Positions 1 to 8,758 are shown, numbered from the stretch's first letter. The stretch: DNA of 64,000 bases from Arthrobacter sp. ISL-95 (GCF_018613695.1 NZ_JAGGPR010000005.1:181509-245508); one strand, 5' to 3'. Notes: generated by a model from the sequence alone, not told the origin. Made by a program: numbers and translations.

Positions 1-937
1 AGTGGCCTGCCGTGATGATGTGGCCTAGGTCTGCAGATCGCAAAGCGGGCACTGCCCATGCGTCTGAATAAAGTCGATCAATCACTGCGCTCATGTCGGC
101 GGCGCGAATGCCCGCCCAGTGGTCTGCCAGATCTTGGTCACGCGAATCATCTCCTGTGGTTTCCAGTCTGCTGGAGGCCCACGTGCCATCGGCAAGCTCG
201 GTGACAGGTGAGTCGTAGGGATGATCAAGGGCGATGACTATAACGCCGTTGCTGGCCAGTTCCTCGGCCCACGCAGTGAAGAACCATCGAGAGCTGTTGA
301 GTCCTGGTGAAGCTATCACCACCGGAAAAGAACCGTTAGCAGATTTACCTTGCCATATGGCGTTGCTTTGGGCACGGGAAAGCCCGTCCAGGGTCAAAGT
401 TGGAACGCCATAAAGGCTGGCTAGGGCGTTGGACAGTTTTGCGGCTCGCTCATGGCCAGGCAGGTATGCTGCACGTTCGCCGCTTCCCTCGGCGGGGTAC
501 CAGATAGTTGCTGGCAATGAGCGTCGCTTGCCCGGCACATCATCGCCTCCCTCGTCACGCTTGTCGTCGGTCCATACCTTCGTGTCTATTCCTACGGTGT
601 ACGGACCACCTCCCGCTGGAACGGAGATGGGCGGCAATATCCAGGAGGCCCCGGCCATCCCAACGAGGCTCAGTGTAAGGAGGACACTGGCCGCCATTGA
701 GAGTCGGGGACCGCGGGCTGACCGGAGCCAAATGACGACGGCGGCGGTCGGTGCAGCGAGTACAACCAGTCCGACCACTTGTGGGCGTGCACCTTCGAAG
801 GTGAGAGCGGCAACAAGAGCCGCGCCAGCTGCAATGCCGGGGACAATGACCATCAAGGCTTTACCTCGGCGAGTCACGACTCCCATGAGGAGGGTGAGCA
901 GCAACAAGGCTGCTGCGGCGATATCAAGCCACGGCAC
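1..937 (-). CDS. Membrane-anchored alpha/beta hydrolase (PAF-acetylhydrolase-like), cut by window edge
   Basis: About 312 residues are visible and the C-terminus lies outside the window. Translated from the reverse strand, the first ~100 residues form three hydrophobic segments, followed by a DTKVW-type stretch, a region ending in ATIWYP, then FPVVIASPGLNSS (oxyanion-hole region) and VIVIALDHPYDSP, and the sequence leaves the window at IITAGH, the beginning of the nucleophile elbow GHSxGG. This layout matches secreted or membrane-tethered esterases of the platelet-activating-factor acetylhydrolase/dienelactone hydrolase superfamily. The GTG start is chosen because an AGGGAG site sits 7-8 bases upstream and the frame closes with a stop at 971-973. 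Substrate unknown; the catalytic Ser, Asp and His cannot be checked. Confidence 0.75.
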   Translation of the reverse strand, partial: MPWLDIAAAALLLLTLLMGVVTRRGKALMVIVPGIAAGAALVAALTFEGARPQVVGLVVLAAPTAAVVIWLRSARGPRLSMAASVLLTLSLVGMAGASWILPPISVPAGGGPYTVGIDTKVWTDDKRDEGGDDVPGKRRSLPATIWYPAEGSGERAAYLPGHERAAKLSNALASLYGVPTLTLDGLSRAQSNAIWQGKSANGSFPVVIASPGLNSSRWFFTAWAEELASNGVIVIALDHPYDSPVTELADGTWASSRLETTGDDSRDQDLADHWAGIRAADMSAVIDRLYSDAWAVPALRSADLGHIITAGH

Positions 938-1085
938 CGGTGGACTCCCTAAACTGAGCCGTTGATGCCTTCAGCCTATGGTCGGCCCGAACAGGACCAC
1001 ATCAACCCTTGGGACCGGGCATGCTCATCCCAGGGTAGGAACTTCCGCTGGATGCCAGGCGTCGGCCTCTCCGTGACGGTCAGCT

Positions 1086-2456
1086 CTAAGAATCCAGTGG
1101 TTCCTTCTGCGCCTCGGGACGTTGTTTGGCCGCGGGCAGGCCGGTCCGCTTACGCCCCTGAAACCAGCGTGTAACGAAAAAGAGGACGAGCCCGATTCCC
1201 AAGAGGATGCCTGCACGCAGCCAGATTTCCGGGCCTTGCTGGAACAGCAGGAGGACACAGGAAGCCAGTGCCAGGCAGGGAATGACCGCCGGTACGCGGA
1301 AGTGCTTGTGTTCCACCTTGTCTTTACGCAGCACCAGAACGGCCACGTTGGTGCTGATGAAGACGAACAGCAGAAGCAGGACCACCGTTTCGGCGAGGGA
1401 GCCAAGGTCGCCGGTGGCGGTCAGTGCCATTGCGGCCAACGTGGTCACCAGAATGGCTACCCACGGGGTGCGCCGTTGGGGGAGGACCTTCCCCAACCCG
1501 GTGGGAAGCAATGATTGTTCTGCCATTCCAAAGGCCAGACGACTGGCCATGATCATCGTCAGCAGGGCGCCGTTGGCAACGGCGATGAGGGCGACCAGGC
1601 CGAAGAGCCAGTCCGGAACTCCAAAACCAGTGGCCTGGACCACTTGCAGCAAGGGGCCCGAGGAGCTGCTCAAGTCATTTGGCGACAGGGCTATGGATGA
1701 AGCCAAACCGATGAGAATGTAGATGGCTCCGGCGGTCAACAACGCCCCGAACAGTGCCTTGGGGTAGACGCGGTGGACGTCCCGGACCTCTTCGGCAACG
1801 TTGGCGGAGGTCTCAAAGCCCACGAACGAGTAGTACGCCAGCAAGGAAGCCGCCAGGATCCCTGCTCCAGGGGAGACCGCAGGGTTGAATTCAAGAACGC
1901 GGGAAGCATCGCCGTCTCCCCGGCCGAACATCAGGCCTACCAGGACGATTACCAGCACCAGGCCAGACACCTCGACGACTGTCATGACCACGTTGGCCCT
2001 GACGGATTCCTTGACGCCGCGTGCGTTCAGGAGCGCGATCAGCAGAAGGAAGACAAGAGCGGTGGGAGTAGCAGGCACATCCAGGAAAGGTTTGAGGTAG
2101 TCCCCGGCGAAGGCGAGGCTCAAACCAGCAGCGCTGGTCACCCCGGCTGCCAACATGGAGAAACCCACCAGGAACGAAACCAAGGGGACTTTGAAAGCCC
2201 GTTCAGCAAAGACGGCAGCTCCGCCGGCCTTCGGGTATTTTGTCACCAGCTCTGCGTAGGAGGCGGCGGTGAGCATGGCCAGGAACAGTGCCAGCGCCAG
2301 CGGAATCCAGACAGCGCCTCCCACCTCGCCTGCAACCTTCCCCACCAACGCGTAGATGCCCGCGCCCAACACATCGCCGAGGATAAAGAGGAAAAGAAGA
2401 GGGCCGGTAATGGACTGCTTGAGTTTTGACGACTGGGGCTTTGCCGGGCTGTTCAT
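1086..2456 (-). CDS. APC-family amino acid permease
   Basis: 456 residues with about 12 to 14 hydrophobic helices. The N-terminus carries the APC superfamily signature in helix 1, GDVLGAGIYALVGKVAGEVG, followed by SYAELVTKYPKAGGAA in helix 2/3, both diagnostic of amino acid-polyamine-organocation permeases of the cationic/neutral amino acid type. A short basic, Pro-rich tail (RKRTGLPAAKQRPEAQ) lies in the cytoplasm. It is likely a proton-driven importer or exchanger of amino acids. It is transcribed alone, with about 20 bp to the next gene upstream on the same strand and 148 bp of empty sequence to the hydrolase downstream. The substrate cannot be read from sequence. No clear ribosome-binding site precedes the ATG. 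Confidence 0.9.
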   Translation of the reverse strand: MNSPAKPQSSKLKQSITGPLLFLFILGDVLGAGIYALVGKVAGEVGGAVWIPLALALFLAMLTAASYAELVTKYPKAGGAAVFAERAFKVPLVSFLVGFSMLAAGVTSAAGLSLAFAGDYLKPFLDVPATPTALVFLLLIALLNARGVKESVRANVVMTVVEVSGLVLVIVLVGLMFGRGDGDASRVLEFNPAVSPGAGILAASLLAYYSFVGFETSANVAEEVRDVHRVYPKALFGALLTAGAIYILIGLASSIALSPNDLSSSSGPLLQVVQATGFGVPDWLFGLVALIAVANGALLTMIMASRLAFGMAEQSLLPTGLGKVLPQRRTPWVAILVTTLAAMALTATGDLGSLAETVVLLLLFVFISTNVAVLVLRKDKVEHKHFRVPAVIPCLALASCVLLLFQQGPEIWLRAGILLGIGLVLFFVTRWFQGRKRTGLPAAKQRPEAQKEPLDS

Positions 2457-2477
2457 GGGAACAGATGATACAGGAAA

Positions 2478-2948
2478 CTAAGCAGCCTTACTAAGTGACT
2501 CAAGGAGGCCGACTTCGAGCCTATCCGAGCAGTTGGTCCTCTTTAGCAATACGCTGACGCAGCGTCTCCCGAGTGTCCCAAAAGTAGAGCCCGCAAAGAC
2601 GCCTCCCAACGGCCCCAACAGGGAGAGTGCTGCTACTACCAGCGGGTTCGGCGATTCTCCCTGCATGATGAGGAGCGTCATCCACACCACTGGCACCACA
2701 ATGAGAGTTGCGGCGATCGCAACCAGGACCACAAACATCGGCTTTTTCAAAAGTGCATCTTTCTCTAAGACTGCGCTGGCCCTTGGCGGGTCCTGGCCCG
2801 GCTCGAACGGGCTGCCTCCCTCTCCGGAAACGACACGCGCCATTGCCGGTGTCGGTGGCGCTAGGGCAGGATCAGAAGTTACTTTAGCGCCTTGCCCTGC
2901 CATTGGCGGCTTTGACGGCGGCGTTCGGCAACGGCTGCTGACGTTCAT
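2478..2948 (-). CDS. Hypothetical two-helix membrane protein
   Basis: Up to 156 residues. The first ~75 are Pro/Ser/Gly-rich and disordered-looking. Two hydrophobic segments follow (MFVVLVAIAATLIVVPVVW and a second around PLVVAALSLLGPLGGVFAG), then a charged C-terminal tail. No domain recognised. An internal ATG (MAGQGAK, at about 2900) could be the true start, because no convincing ribosome-binding site precedes either candidate. It is the third gene in a same-strand run with the Pro-rich lipoprotein and the 58-residue membrane protein upstream. Confidence 0.5.
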   Translation of the reverse strand: MNVSSRCRTPPSKPPMAGQGAKVTSDPALAPPTPAMARVVSGEGGSPFEPGQDPPRASAVLEKDALLKKPMFVVLVAIAATLIVVPVVWMTLLIMQGESPNPLVVAALSLLGPLGGVFAGSTFGTLGRRCVSVLLKRTNCSDRLEVGLLESLSKAA

Positions 2949-3010
2949 CGACTGGCGGCTGGGGCAGCTGCAATTGGTCGGGGACTGAAACGCCCGGCAT
3001 TGGCTTCGTC

Positions 3011-3187
3011 TCAGCTACCCGTGTTGCGAGCCAGTGCCCAAGAGGTTCTGATTCCGCGCACGGCCAGAACCACTGCGAACGATGACATCACCAGTACAAC
3101 TGCTGAAACGGCAAGGATCACCACACCCAGGACGTGAACCAGCAGGACGGCGGAAAATACTAGGGTATGTGCATCGAAAAGTTCCAT
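3011..3187 (-). CDS. Small single/dual-helix membrane protein, 58 aa
   Basis: A short frame not long enough for ordinary gene callers: MELFDAHTLVFSAVLLVHV continues into an almost unbroken hydrophobic stretch to about residue 43, then a basic end (RGIRTSWALARNTGS). It starts 10 bases after the stop of the Pro-rich lipoprotein upstream, with a GGAG inside the end of that gene, so translation may be coupled. An alternative 60-residue frame across the same DNA (3015-3197) is Cys/Arg/Ser-rich without membrane character and looks like a shadow. Function unknown; the partner relationship with the lipoprotein is an inference from spacing. Confidence 0.5.
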   Translation of the reverse strand: MELFDAHTLVFSAVLLVHVLGVVILAVSAVVLVMSSFAVVLAVRGIRTSWALARNTGS

Positions 3188-3197
3188 AGCTGATCAA

Positions 3198-4205
3198 CTA
3201 CTCCGCGTACTGGATGCTCGTCAGGAGGGCCTTGAGCTTGCTGTACTGCTCGGTTTCCATCCAGGCCGCTGCGCTTTCCGGGGACATCGACACCTCGATG
3301 TTGGCAGTCGCTTGGGCCGCACCGTTGTCCATGATCATGAAGCTGTGGGCCGAAACGCTGTCCGGGCCTTCTGTCATGAAGTCATTCGTCACCACACCCA
3401 TGAAGTACCGGGTGATTGCGATGTCGAAGGGGTATTCGTCCCTGAAGAACGCGAAGTGGGAGGCTCCGTCCCGGCTCTCGAAATCGGTTAGCTGCTGGGA
3501 GTCAAGGATGGTGCGATTCACAGGCCCGGCCACGACGCCGCCGGAAACACCGCTGGCAATCCGCGCCACGTTGTTGCCCGTTTCGTCGTAGATCTTGGCT
3601 ACGACTGAGTGGTCGTCATCTGCGTAGTAGTCCTCGCCGTAGATCGGTACTTCCTCGGTTTGCACGGTCCAGCCCGCCGGCAGCAGGAAGGAGATGTGCC
3701 CGTCAGGGAACGTGAACAAGCCGGTCTGCGGGTAGCTGGGCGAGACGTGGGGCGTTGGGGGTACCGCCGGTGTTTTCTCGGGTACTGCGGGCGGAACGGT
3801 CGACGGCGGAATGGTTGCCTGCGGTGCCGGAGCAACCGGCGGCGCGGGAACGACAGGCGGTGCCGGAACAACAGGTTCCGCCACCGCGGCGGGAGTAGTC
3901 GGTGCTTCCGGAGCCAAAACATCTACTTGCCGCACGGGAATGACCGCAGCGGGAGCCGCGGGTACTGGAACACCGACCTCCGGCGGGCTGACTTGTACTG
4001 GAGCGCTGCCTTCGGAAGCGGGGGCAGCGAGGGCTTCTTCCAGTGGCACTGCAGGGAGCTCGACCAAGCTGCTGGTTTCTTCTGCTGCAGTGGTGAATTG
4101 GCTCCTGGCGACCGGGGTGGATGGTGCGCAGGCGGCGAGAGTGAGTGCCAGGGTCAGCGTTGCAATAGTGGCGTACTTGGCATGTCCGGATCGGCGGTAC
4201 TTCAT
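3198..4205 (-). CDS. Secreted lipoprotein with Pro/Ala-rich stalk
   Basis: 335 residues from an ATG preceded by GGAAGGA. The N-terminus (MKYRRSGHAKYATIAT, then LTLALTLAAC) is a lipoprotein signal peptide, with Cys about 25 as the lipidation site. Residues ~30-165 are a low-complexity stalk of Pro, Val, Ala and Glu (VPAPPVVPAPPVAPAP). The last ~165 residues form a compact domain beginning GLFTFPDGHISFLLPAGW and containing several Tyr/Asp-rich strands. It resembles actinobacterial lipoproteins that hold a globular domain across the cell wall. No enzymatic motif seen. The longest frame starts further upstream, but those extra 39 residues are not signal-like. Confidence 0.75.
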   Translation of the reverse strand: MKYRRSGHAKYATIATLTLALTLAACAPSTPVARSQFTTAAEETSSLVELPAVPLEEALAAPASEGSAPVQVSPPEVGVPVPAAPAAVIPVRQVDVLAPEAPTTPAAVAEPVVPAPPVVPAPPVAPAPQATIPPSTVPPAVPEKTPAVPPTPHVSPSYPQTGLFTFPDGHISFLLPAGWTVQTEEVPIYGEDYYADDDHSVVAKIYDETGNNVARIASGVSGGVVAGPVNRTILDSQQLTDFESRDGASHFAFFRDEYPFDIAITRYFMGVVTNDFMTEGPDSVSAHSFMIMDNGAAQATANIEVSMSPESAAAWMETEQYSKLKALLTSIQYAE

Positions 4206-4506
4206 TTTGAGTTCCTTCCCCCACGGAGTGTTCGAGCAATTCTTGTGCTCATACATGTTGTTTCCGGCAAGGGACCATTGATTACACTCGCGGCAGGATC
4301 GTTCTAAAAAGAGTGCTCCCAAGGGGGAGAGGTAGGTAGCCTCCGATAGAAAGACAACCTGAAGTCACTGGATGACTATCTTTACGACAGGGTAAATGGC
4401 GGAAGTGCCCGGTTGTCGAGGACGTAGAACGCCGATACACGCGGTATATTGAAGCGCCTTTAGCGGGCAGTCTTGTGGCGTCAGGCGAGGAGGGGACGGA
4501 CTTTCG
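4206..4506. other. Intergenic stretch between divergent genes
   Basis: About 300 bases between the Pro-rich lipoprotein gene (reverse strand) and the small membrane protein gene (forward strand). It should hold both promoters. No clear palindrome or RNA gene was seen; open frames here are short and arginine-rich shadows. Confidence 0.4.
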
Positions 4507-4713
4507 ATGGAGACCCTCATTGTCTTGGCTACCGTCTTGGCGGCGCCGTTGGCATTTGTCATTCTCGTCGTTTGGCGGATTTTCCGCCCCTCAGCAAAAG
4601 CCAGACGCGCCGCACACAGGGGGACATTCCAGTCTCAGCGCGGCAGGGTCTATAGGAAGGGCGGGACGTACCGGAATGCGTCCCCTAGCGACGGTACTGG
4701 TGGCGGCTACTAA
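4507..4713 (+). CDS. Small membrane protein, 68 aa
   Basis: METLIVLATVLAAPLAFVIL leads into WRIF and a strongly basic cytoplasmic tail ending in a Gly-rich GTGGGY. One transmembrane helix, N-out/C-in predicted by the positive-inside rule. An AGGAGG sits about 13 bases upstream of the ATG. It opens a forward-strand run of small exported or membrane proteins. Two other frames overlap it but lack membrane character. Function unknown. Confidence 0.5.
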   Translation: METLIVLATVLAAPLAFVILVVWRIFRPSAKARRAAHRGTFQSQRGRVYRKGGTYRNASPSDGTGGGY

Positions 4714-4793
4714 CTCTGGCTGACTCCAGCACCGTGTCATCCGTATTCCAGTGATTGACTCACCTGACCGCACATACTCCTTGGGGGATCTGA

Positions 4794-5405
4794 ATGAGGG
4801 CCTTGGCTGCCACTTTCTTGCTCGTATCGCTGATGGTGACTGGCTGCGCTGCGGCTTCCCCGGCCACTACGCCAACAGAGTCAACAGCGCCCTCGTCGTC
4901 TGCAGAGCAGCACTCACGTCTGGATCCGGCGGGGATTGAACAGATCAAGAAGTCAAAGATGGCACGCTTCGACATGACGTCAGGAAAGCTGACCAAAGAG
5001 AGCGTCGGCCTTGGAGATGGAACCAGCCAAGCCCCGGATGTCCTCATAAAAGAGGGCTTGATGGAACTGACCATTGAGGCCCCGACTGGGCTGATCAGCG
5101 CCAAGACAGACCGTCTCCGGCTTAACGGCATGAACAAGGGGCCGGACTTCCGGGAGGTCACGTTCTTCCTCACGGCTGAATCGTTCGAGGACTTCACGGC
5201 CCTGATCCGTGATGGCGTGGACCGATACGGAATTCCCGGCGAGTCAGCAGAGGGCTGGATCGAATCCATGTCCGGCCGGCCGGAGGACGAAGGCGACTTT
5301 TCCTTGGCTCCGGGTACCGCAACGGGCCTCCAGGTCCAGTACGACATCCGGTATGACGGCGCAAAGGACGTGCAAGTGATTATTGTGCACGTTCATCCCG
5401 TCTAG
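4794..5405 (+). CDS. Lipoprotein of unknown function
   Basis: 203 residues. The start MRALAATFLLVSLMVTGCAA is a textbook lipoprotein signal with lipobox VTGC. A Ser/Thr-rich linker follows to about residue 42, then a ~160-residue globular domain (IEQIKKSKMARFDM... and a C-terminal strand VQVIIVHVHPV). A TTGGGGGAT site lies 5-6 bases before the ATG. The domain is not recognised. It is second in a forward-strand set of five small secreted or membrane proteins, possibly one transcription unit. Confidence 0.75.
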   Translation: MRALAATFLLVSLMVTGCAAASPATTPTESTAPSSSAEQHSRLDPAGIEQIKKSKMARFDMTSGKLTKESVGLGDGTSQAPDVLIKEGLMELTIEAPTGLISAKTDRLRLNGMNKGPDFREVTFFLTAESFEDFTALIRDGVDRYGIPGESAEGWIESMSGRPEDEGDFSLAPGTATGLQVQYDIRYDGAKDVQVIIVHVHPV

Positions 5406-5452
5406 TCGTTCGCCCGCCAGTCGCCCAACAAACTCGCCAAGAAGAGAGCACC

Positions 5453-5866
5453 GTGGAACCTCGGAACCCGTACCCTGCTAACTATGTTCCGCCTCAACCC
5501 GGACAGGTCCTGGTTCCGCTGTTGCCTGCATGGGCAAGGACGTTTCGGTCAATTCTGCTGATCCTTGCGGGTCTTCTGGTTCTTCTTTTGATGCTTCTTT
5601 TTTGGGCTGCCACGTCCGGATCCAGCGCGGGTGGGCTCGGCATCCTGCAGGTCATATTCTGGTTGGGCTTCGGATTATTCTGGCTAGCAATCCCGTACGT
5701 GCCTGCCAGCATCCTCTATGCCGTTTTGTGGGCCAGCAAGCTGCGCGGCAACGGCTACCGCAGGTACCCGGGCACCAGCTGGATCCTGATTGTCGGCCCG
5801 ATTCTTGCTGGGCTAATTCTGTTATCCCTGATAGGGCTGATCGCGGCGAACCCAATCTCGTTGTGA
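5453..5866 (+). CDS. Hypothetical three-helix membrane protein
   Basis: 137 residues starting at GTG behind GAAGAGAGCACC. A Pro/Tyr-rich cytoplasmic N-terminus (EPRNPYPANYVPPQPGQ) precedes three hydrophobic helices at about residues 26-48, 56-85 and 110-133, the first unusually Leu-rich (LLVLLLMLLFW). It lies 47 bp after the lipoprotein gene and 30 bp before the next membrane protein gene. No family recognised. Confidence 0.65.
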   Translation: MEPRNPYPANYVPPQPGQVLVPLLPAWARTFRSILLILAGLLVLLLMLLFWAATSGSSAGGLGILQVIFWLGFGLFWLAIPYVPASILYAVLWASKLRGNGYRRYPGTSWILIVGPILAGLILLSLIGLIAANPISL

Positions 5867-5896
5867 CACCCTGATAGGAACCAGGAAGGAAACGGG

Positions 5897-6328
5897 GTGA
5901 CCATGTATTCGGACCGCGAGCGGCGAAACGATGCCGTGTATGCCGAGCACAAGGCGGCAGTGGCTGCCGGGGAAAAGCGCGTACTCCTCAATACCGGCAA
6001 CGGCGAACTTCACAGCTACCCGGCAGACGAAATCGGCTTTACACCCGGCCGCGGTCAGGCTCAGGTCAGCACGTGGTGGGGTATGGGTATTCTCGCGGTT
6101 GTTGCGGCAATACTTACTGTCTTTTCGGTGGTGCTGCTGCTGGCTCCGCTGGGACAGGGGCAGGGTCCTATGTGGGGTGCGCTGTTTCTGACTGCTCTGG
6201 CCGGTGGCTTCACGTTCTATGCGATCACGCTGTCCCGTCAGGAATATCAGGCGACGCAGCTCCGCAAGCGGCGGGGTTCACCGAAACCGAGTTCGACCGG
6301 CCGGGTAGACATACCCGCAGATCTCTAA
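5897..6328 (+). CDS. Hypothetical two-helix membrane protein
   Basis: 143 residues from GTG (an ATG two codons on is equally possible), with AGGAAGGA 5-6 bases upstream. A charged cytoplasmic N-terminal domain of ~58 residues contains GEKRVLLNTGNGELHSYP, then two helices around residues 59-85 and 90-113, and a basic tail RQEYQATQLRKRRG. No domain assigned. Its position between two short envelope genes suggests co-transcription. Confidence 0.65.
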   Translation: MTMYSDRERRNDAVYAEHKAAVAAGEKRVLLNTGNGELHSYPADEIGFTPGRGQAQVSTWWGMGILAVVAAILTVFSVVLLLAPLGQGQGPMWGALFLTALAGGFTFYAITLSRQEYQATQLRKRRGSPKPSSTGRVDIPADL

Positions 6329-6355
6329 TTCAAGCCTGCTTTGGGGGACACCGGA

Positions 6356-6787
6356 ATGCGTCGTGGAACAAAAGTAGGCCTTGCCCTGCTTGCGTTACTT
6401 ACGCTTACAGCCGCAAGCTGCGACGAGCGGCCATTTGCCCGTGACTATGCCCGGTCCGTTCCAAACTCAGCCATTCAGGTTGGCGAGAAGACGGACAGAA
6501 CCTGGGAGTATGTGGACCGGGAAGGCGTATCGAGGGAACTCGACCGGTGCGAAGACCTGAGTCCATGGAATGTCGCCTACAGCTGCACCTCGCCGGATGG
6601 CACAGTGGGGCTGACTTTCAATGACTCCAAATACGGCATCGACGACGTCGTTCTCCACGTTGGCGGCGAAGAGGTGGCCTTGTACTGCATCGTTAACGGA
6701 ACGTGGGGCGATTCATTGAGGTTCTGCCTACCGGTATCAGACCCTGCCGTCCCGCCCCAGCCGGTCCCTCGCCGCGATAAGTCCTAA
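6356..6787 (+). CDS. Small lipoprotein, 143 aa
   Basis: MRRGTKVGLALLALLTLTAASC is a lipoprotein signal with lipobox TAASC; GGGGGA is 8-9 bases upstream of the ATG. The mature part has four further Cys residues at spaced positions (RCEDL, YSCTS, LYCIV, RFCLP), consistent with two disulfides in an extracytoplasmic domain. Last gene of the forward-strand run of small envelope proteins. Function unknown. Confidence 0.7.
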   Translation: MRRGTKVGLALLALLTLTAASCDERPFARDYARSVPNSAIQVGEKTDRTWEYVDREGVSRELDRCEDLSPWNVAYSCTSPDGTVGLTFNDSKYGIDDVVLHVGGEEVALYCIVNGTWGDSLRFCLPVSDPAVPPQPVPRRDKS

Positions 6788-6994
6788 CCGGTCTTTCTAG
6801 AGCAGGTTCACACGAGACACCCGAACCAGACCGAAGCTTGATTGCTTAGGCCTTGGTGGTTGGTGCGAATCACTCAGGAACGCTCCATGAGTAGACGGGG
6901 CTAGACTGTGCGGGTCAGGACGGATTGGGGGATCCCGTGCGAGTTGTTGTCGCCGTTCCGCTGGTCGGTCGCACCAGCGAACTGAGGGCACTGT

Positions 6995-7612
6995 ATGAAC
7001 TTCTTCAATGACTTCCCCAAGCCCGAACCTGTGGAACGCGCCAAAAATGCGAAATTCGTACCCCCGCCATGGATTGGGCCGCCGCAGGACGAGCTGCCTG
7101 CGGTGTTGCACATAGGGCAGTTCTTATATCGCAGTCCCACACGCGTTCTGACGGTCAAGAGCGCGGATATTTACACCACGGGTTGTTCGTTCCAATTGGC
7201 GTGGGTCATTCGTCGGGGTGAGGAGAGCGACGAGGAGTGGACCACTCTTCACGCGTCGGTTTTCCAGCACGGTCCTGGTATGGGGCCCACCAGCGCAGAT
7301 TTGCAGTTGCTGTTCGGCGTCCAGCTACCGAATGGAACCAGTGCAAGGACAGGCATTTTTGGATGGGGTAGACCCATGAATCACGAGAATCAGCCCGAAG
7401 CGCCGGCACTGGCGTTCCGCGGTGGCGGAGGCAGCGGCAACGACGACGAAGTCTCGGCCTCAGGCAACTTATGGCTGTGGCCATTGCCGGATGACGGTGA
7501 ACTGCGGTTGCTGGCGCAGTGGAAGGGGCTCGGCATTGAGGAGTGCTCCATCGCGATTGAAGGTAGTAACTTCAGCACTGCCGCAGCCGGCGCACAGAAC
7601 TTCTGGCCCTAG
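6995..7612 (+). CDS. Conserved-looking hypothetical protein, 205 aa
   Basis: A soluble, Trp- and Pro-rich protein with no signal peptide. It opens MNFFNDFPKPEPVERAKNAK, contains alternating strands and a Gly-rich loop FRGGGGSGNDDE, and ends with QNFWP. A GAGGGC lies shortly before the ATG. I do not recognise the family; the composition suggests an all-beta fold. It is separated by about 200 featureless bases from the lipoprotein gene and is convergent with the cation efflux gene. Confidence 0.6.
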   Translation: MNFFNDFPKPEPVERAKNAKFVPPPWIGPPQDELPAVLHIGQFLYRSPTRVLTVKSADIYTTGCSFQLAWVIRRGEESDEEWTTLHASVFQHGPGMGPTSADLQLLFGVQLPNGTSARTGIFGWGRPMNHENQPEAPALAFRGGGGSGNDDEVSASGNLWLWPLPDDGELRLLAQWKGLGIEECSIAIEGSNFSTAAAGAQNFWP

Positions 7613-7670
7613 CGCACACCCTGGAAGAGAGCGTACGACGGCGCTGCTGCCGCCGTCGAACGCGACTACC

Positions 7671-8435
7671 TCAACCGCCGTCGGGCTTTCCAAGAACTAC
7701 GCTCGAGGGGTCTTGCCGGCAGCCTGTGCAGCAGGCGTCCTGTGCCGTTGTTCCTGCGCCCTTGGCGGTCAGAGTTAGGGCGATGGCTGGGGACGGCGTC
7801 GGCTTTGCGATGGGCGCACAGCAGGTGTCGCCGCGCCAAGCGTTGAGGCCTTCGCGAACGGCGATGCCGGCGATAACCAGCGCCGCTCCGGCGTCGGCCC
7901 ACCACCAACCCAGGGTGCTGTTCAGAATCAAGCCAATCAGCAGCACGGCTGAGAGGTATGTGCAGAGCAGTGTTTGCTTGGAGTCGGCCACCGCGGTCCT
8001 GGAGCCAAGTTCGCGTCCGGCGCGGCGCTGGGCCCATGAGAGAACAGGCATGATCGTTAGGCTCAGGGCGGCAATGATAATGCCGGGGGTGGAGTGCTGT
8101 GCTTCCCCGGCTCCTGTGAGCGAGCGGACGGCGTCGAAGGTTACGAAGGCTGCTAGAGCGAAGAAGGAAACGGCAATGATCCGAAGAGTGAGGTGCTCGC
8201 GTCCTTCTGGATCCTTGCTGGAGAACTGCCAGGACAACGCCAGTGCGGAAGTTACCTCGATAATCGAATCCAGCCCAAAGCCTATGAGTGCCGAGGAGTC
8301 GGCCACGCCGCCAGCCCATAAAGCGACAACAGCCTCAAGGACGTTGTAGGTGATGGTTGCAGCTGCGAACAGGCGGATACGACGCGTCAATATCAGCCGA
8401 CGCTCCGGGGCAGTGATCTTCAACGCGGTGCTCAC
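7671..8435 (-). CDS. Cation diffusion facilitator-type metal efflux protein
   Basis: 254 residues from a GTG that overlaps the stop of the upstream ArsR gene (GTGA), so the two are translationally coupled. About six hydrophobic helices. Helix 2 holds ALIGFGLDSIIEV and helix 5 WADAGAALVI, the positions where CDF exporters carry their Asp-based metal site. The C-terminus is rich in Cys (DTCCAP and DACCTGCRQD) where a metal-binding domain is expected. Established knowledge: CDF proteins export divalent metals by proton antiport. Coupling to a Cys-tailed ArsR repressor makes metal-induced expression likely. The metal cannot be named. Confidence 0.8.
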   Translation of the reverse strand: MSTALKITAPERRLILTRRIRLFAAATITYNVLEAVVALWAGGVADSSALIGFGLDSIIEVTSALALSWQFSSKDPEGREHLTLRIIAVSFFALAAFVTFDAVRSLTGAGEAQHSTPGIIIAALSLTIMPVLSWAQRRAGRELGSRTAVADSKQTLLCTYLSAVLLIGLILNSTLGWWWADAGAALVIAGIAVREGLNAWRGDTCCAPIAKPTPSPAIALTLTAKGAGTTAQDACCTGCRQDPSSVVLGKPDGG

Positions 8436-8758
8436 GTCAGGCAGGTCCCGTCCGGTGCGCAGCAAGCCGGGTCGACGGCGAGTACCACGCCCACCAGGTC
8501 TTTGATCGCGTGGCCCAGCCTTGCATCGGCGAGCTCGTAGCGCGTCCGTCGGCCATCAGGGACAGCAACTACCAGGCCGCACCCGCGCAAACAGGTTAGG
8601 TGATTGGACATGCTCTGCCGGGACACCCCAAGAGCGTCTGCCAGGTCGGATGGATATGACGGCGACTCCGCGAGCGCCAACAGAACCTGAGCGCGCGTTG
8701 GATCTGAGATCGCGTAACCGAACCGGGCCAGCACGGGAGCATGAGTAAGGGCTTCCAT
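8432..8758 (-). CDS. ArsR-family metal-responsive repressor
   Basis: 108 residues. A winged-helix core: ISDPTRAQVLLALAESPSYP, then SDLADALGVSRQSMSNHL (recognition helix) and a wing VVAVPDGRRTRYELAD. The C-terminal tail CCAPDGTC supplies thiolate ligands, as in CmtR/CadC-type sensors. Gene start is the ATG of MEALTHAPV; the frame runs upstream into the broken GH26 gene, giving a spurious 405-residue reading. It probably represses its own promoter and the coupled efflux gene. Confidence 0.85.
   Translation of the reverse strand: MEALTHAPVLARFGYAISDPTRAQVLLALAESPSYPSDLADALGVSRQSMSNHLTCLRGCGLVVAVPDGRRTRYELADARLGHAIKDLVGVVLAVDPACCAPDGTCLT

Noticed and set aside
429..965. A 178-residue forward-strand protein
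   Set aside because: Shadow of the edge-truncated hydrolase on the reverse strand, which has clear motifs.
1207..2429. Several forward-strand frames rich in Gln, Arg and His
   Set aside because: They are antisense to the helical APC permease and show no domain or ribosome-binding site.
3015..3197. A 60-residue frame between the lipoprotein and the two-helix protein
   Set aside because: Soluble, Cys/Arg-rich composition; the alternative 58-residue frame has a clear membrane helix and better position.
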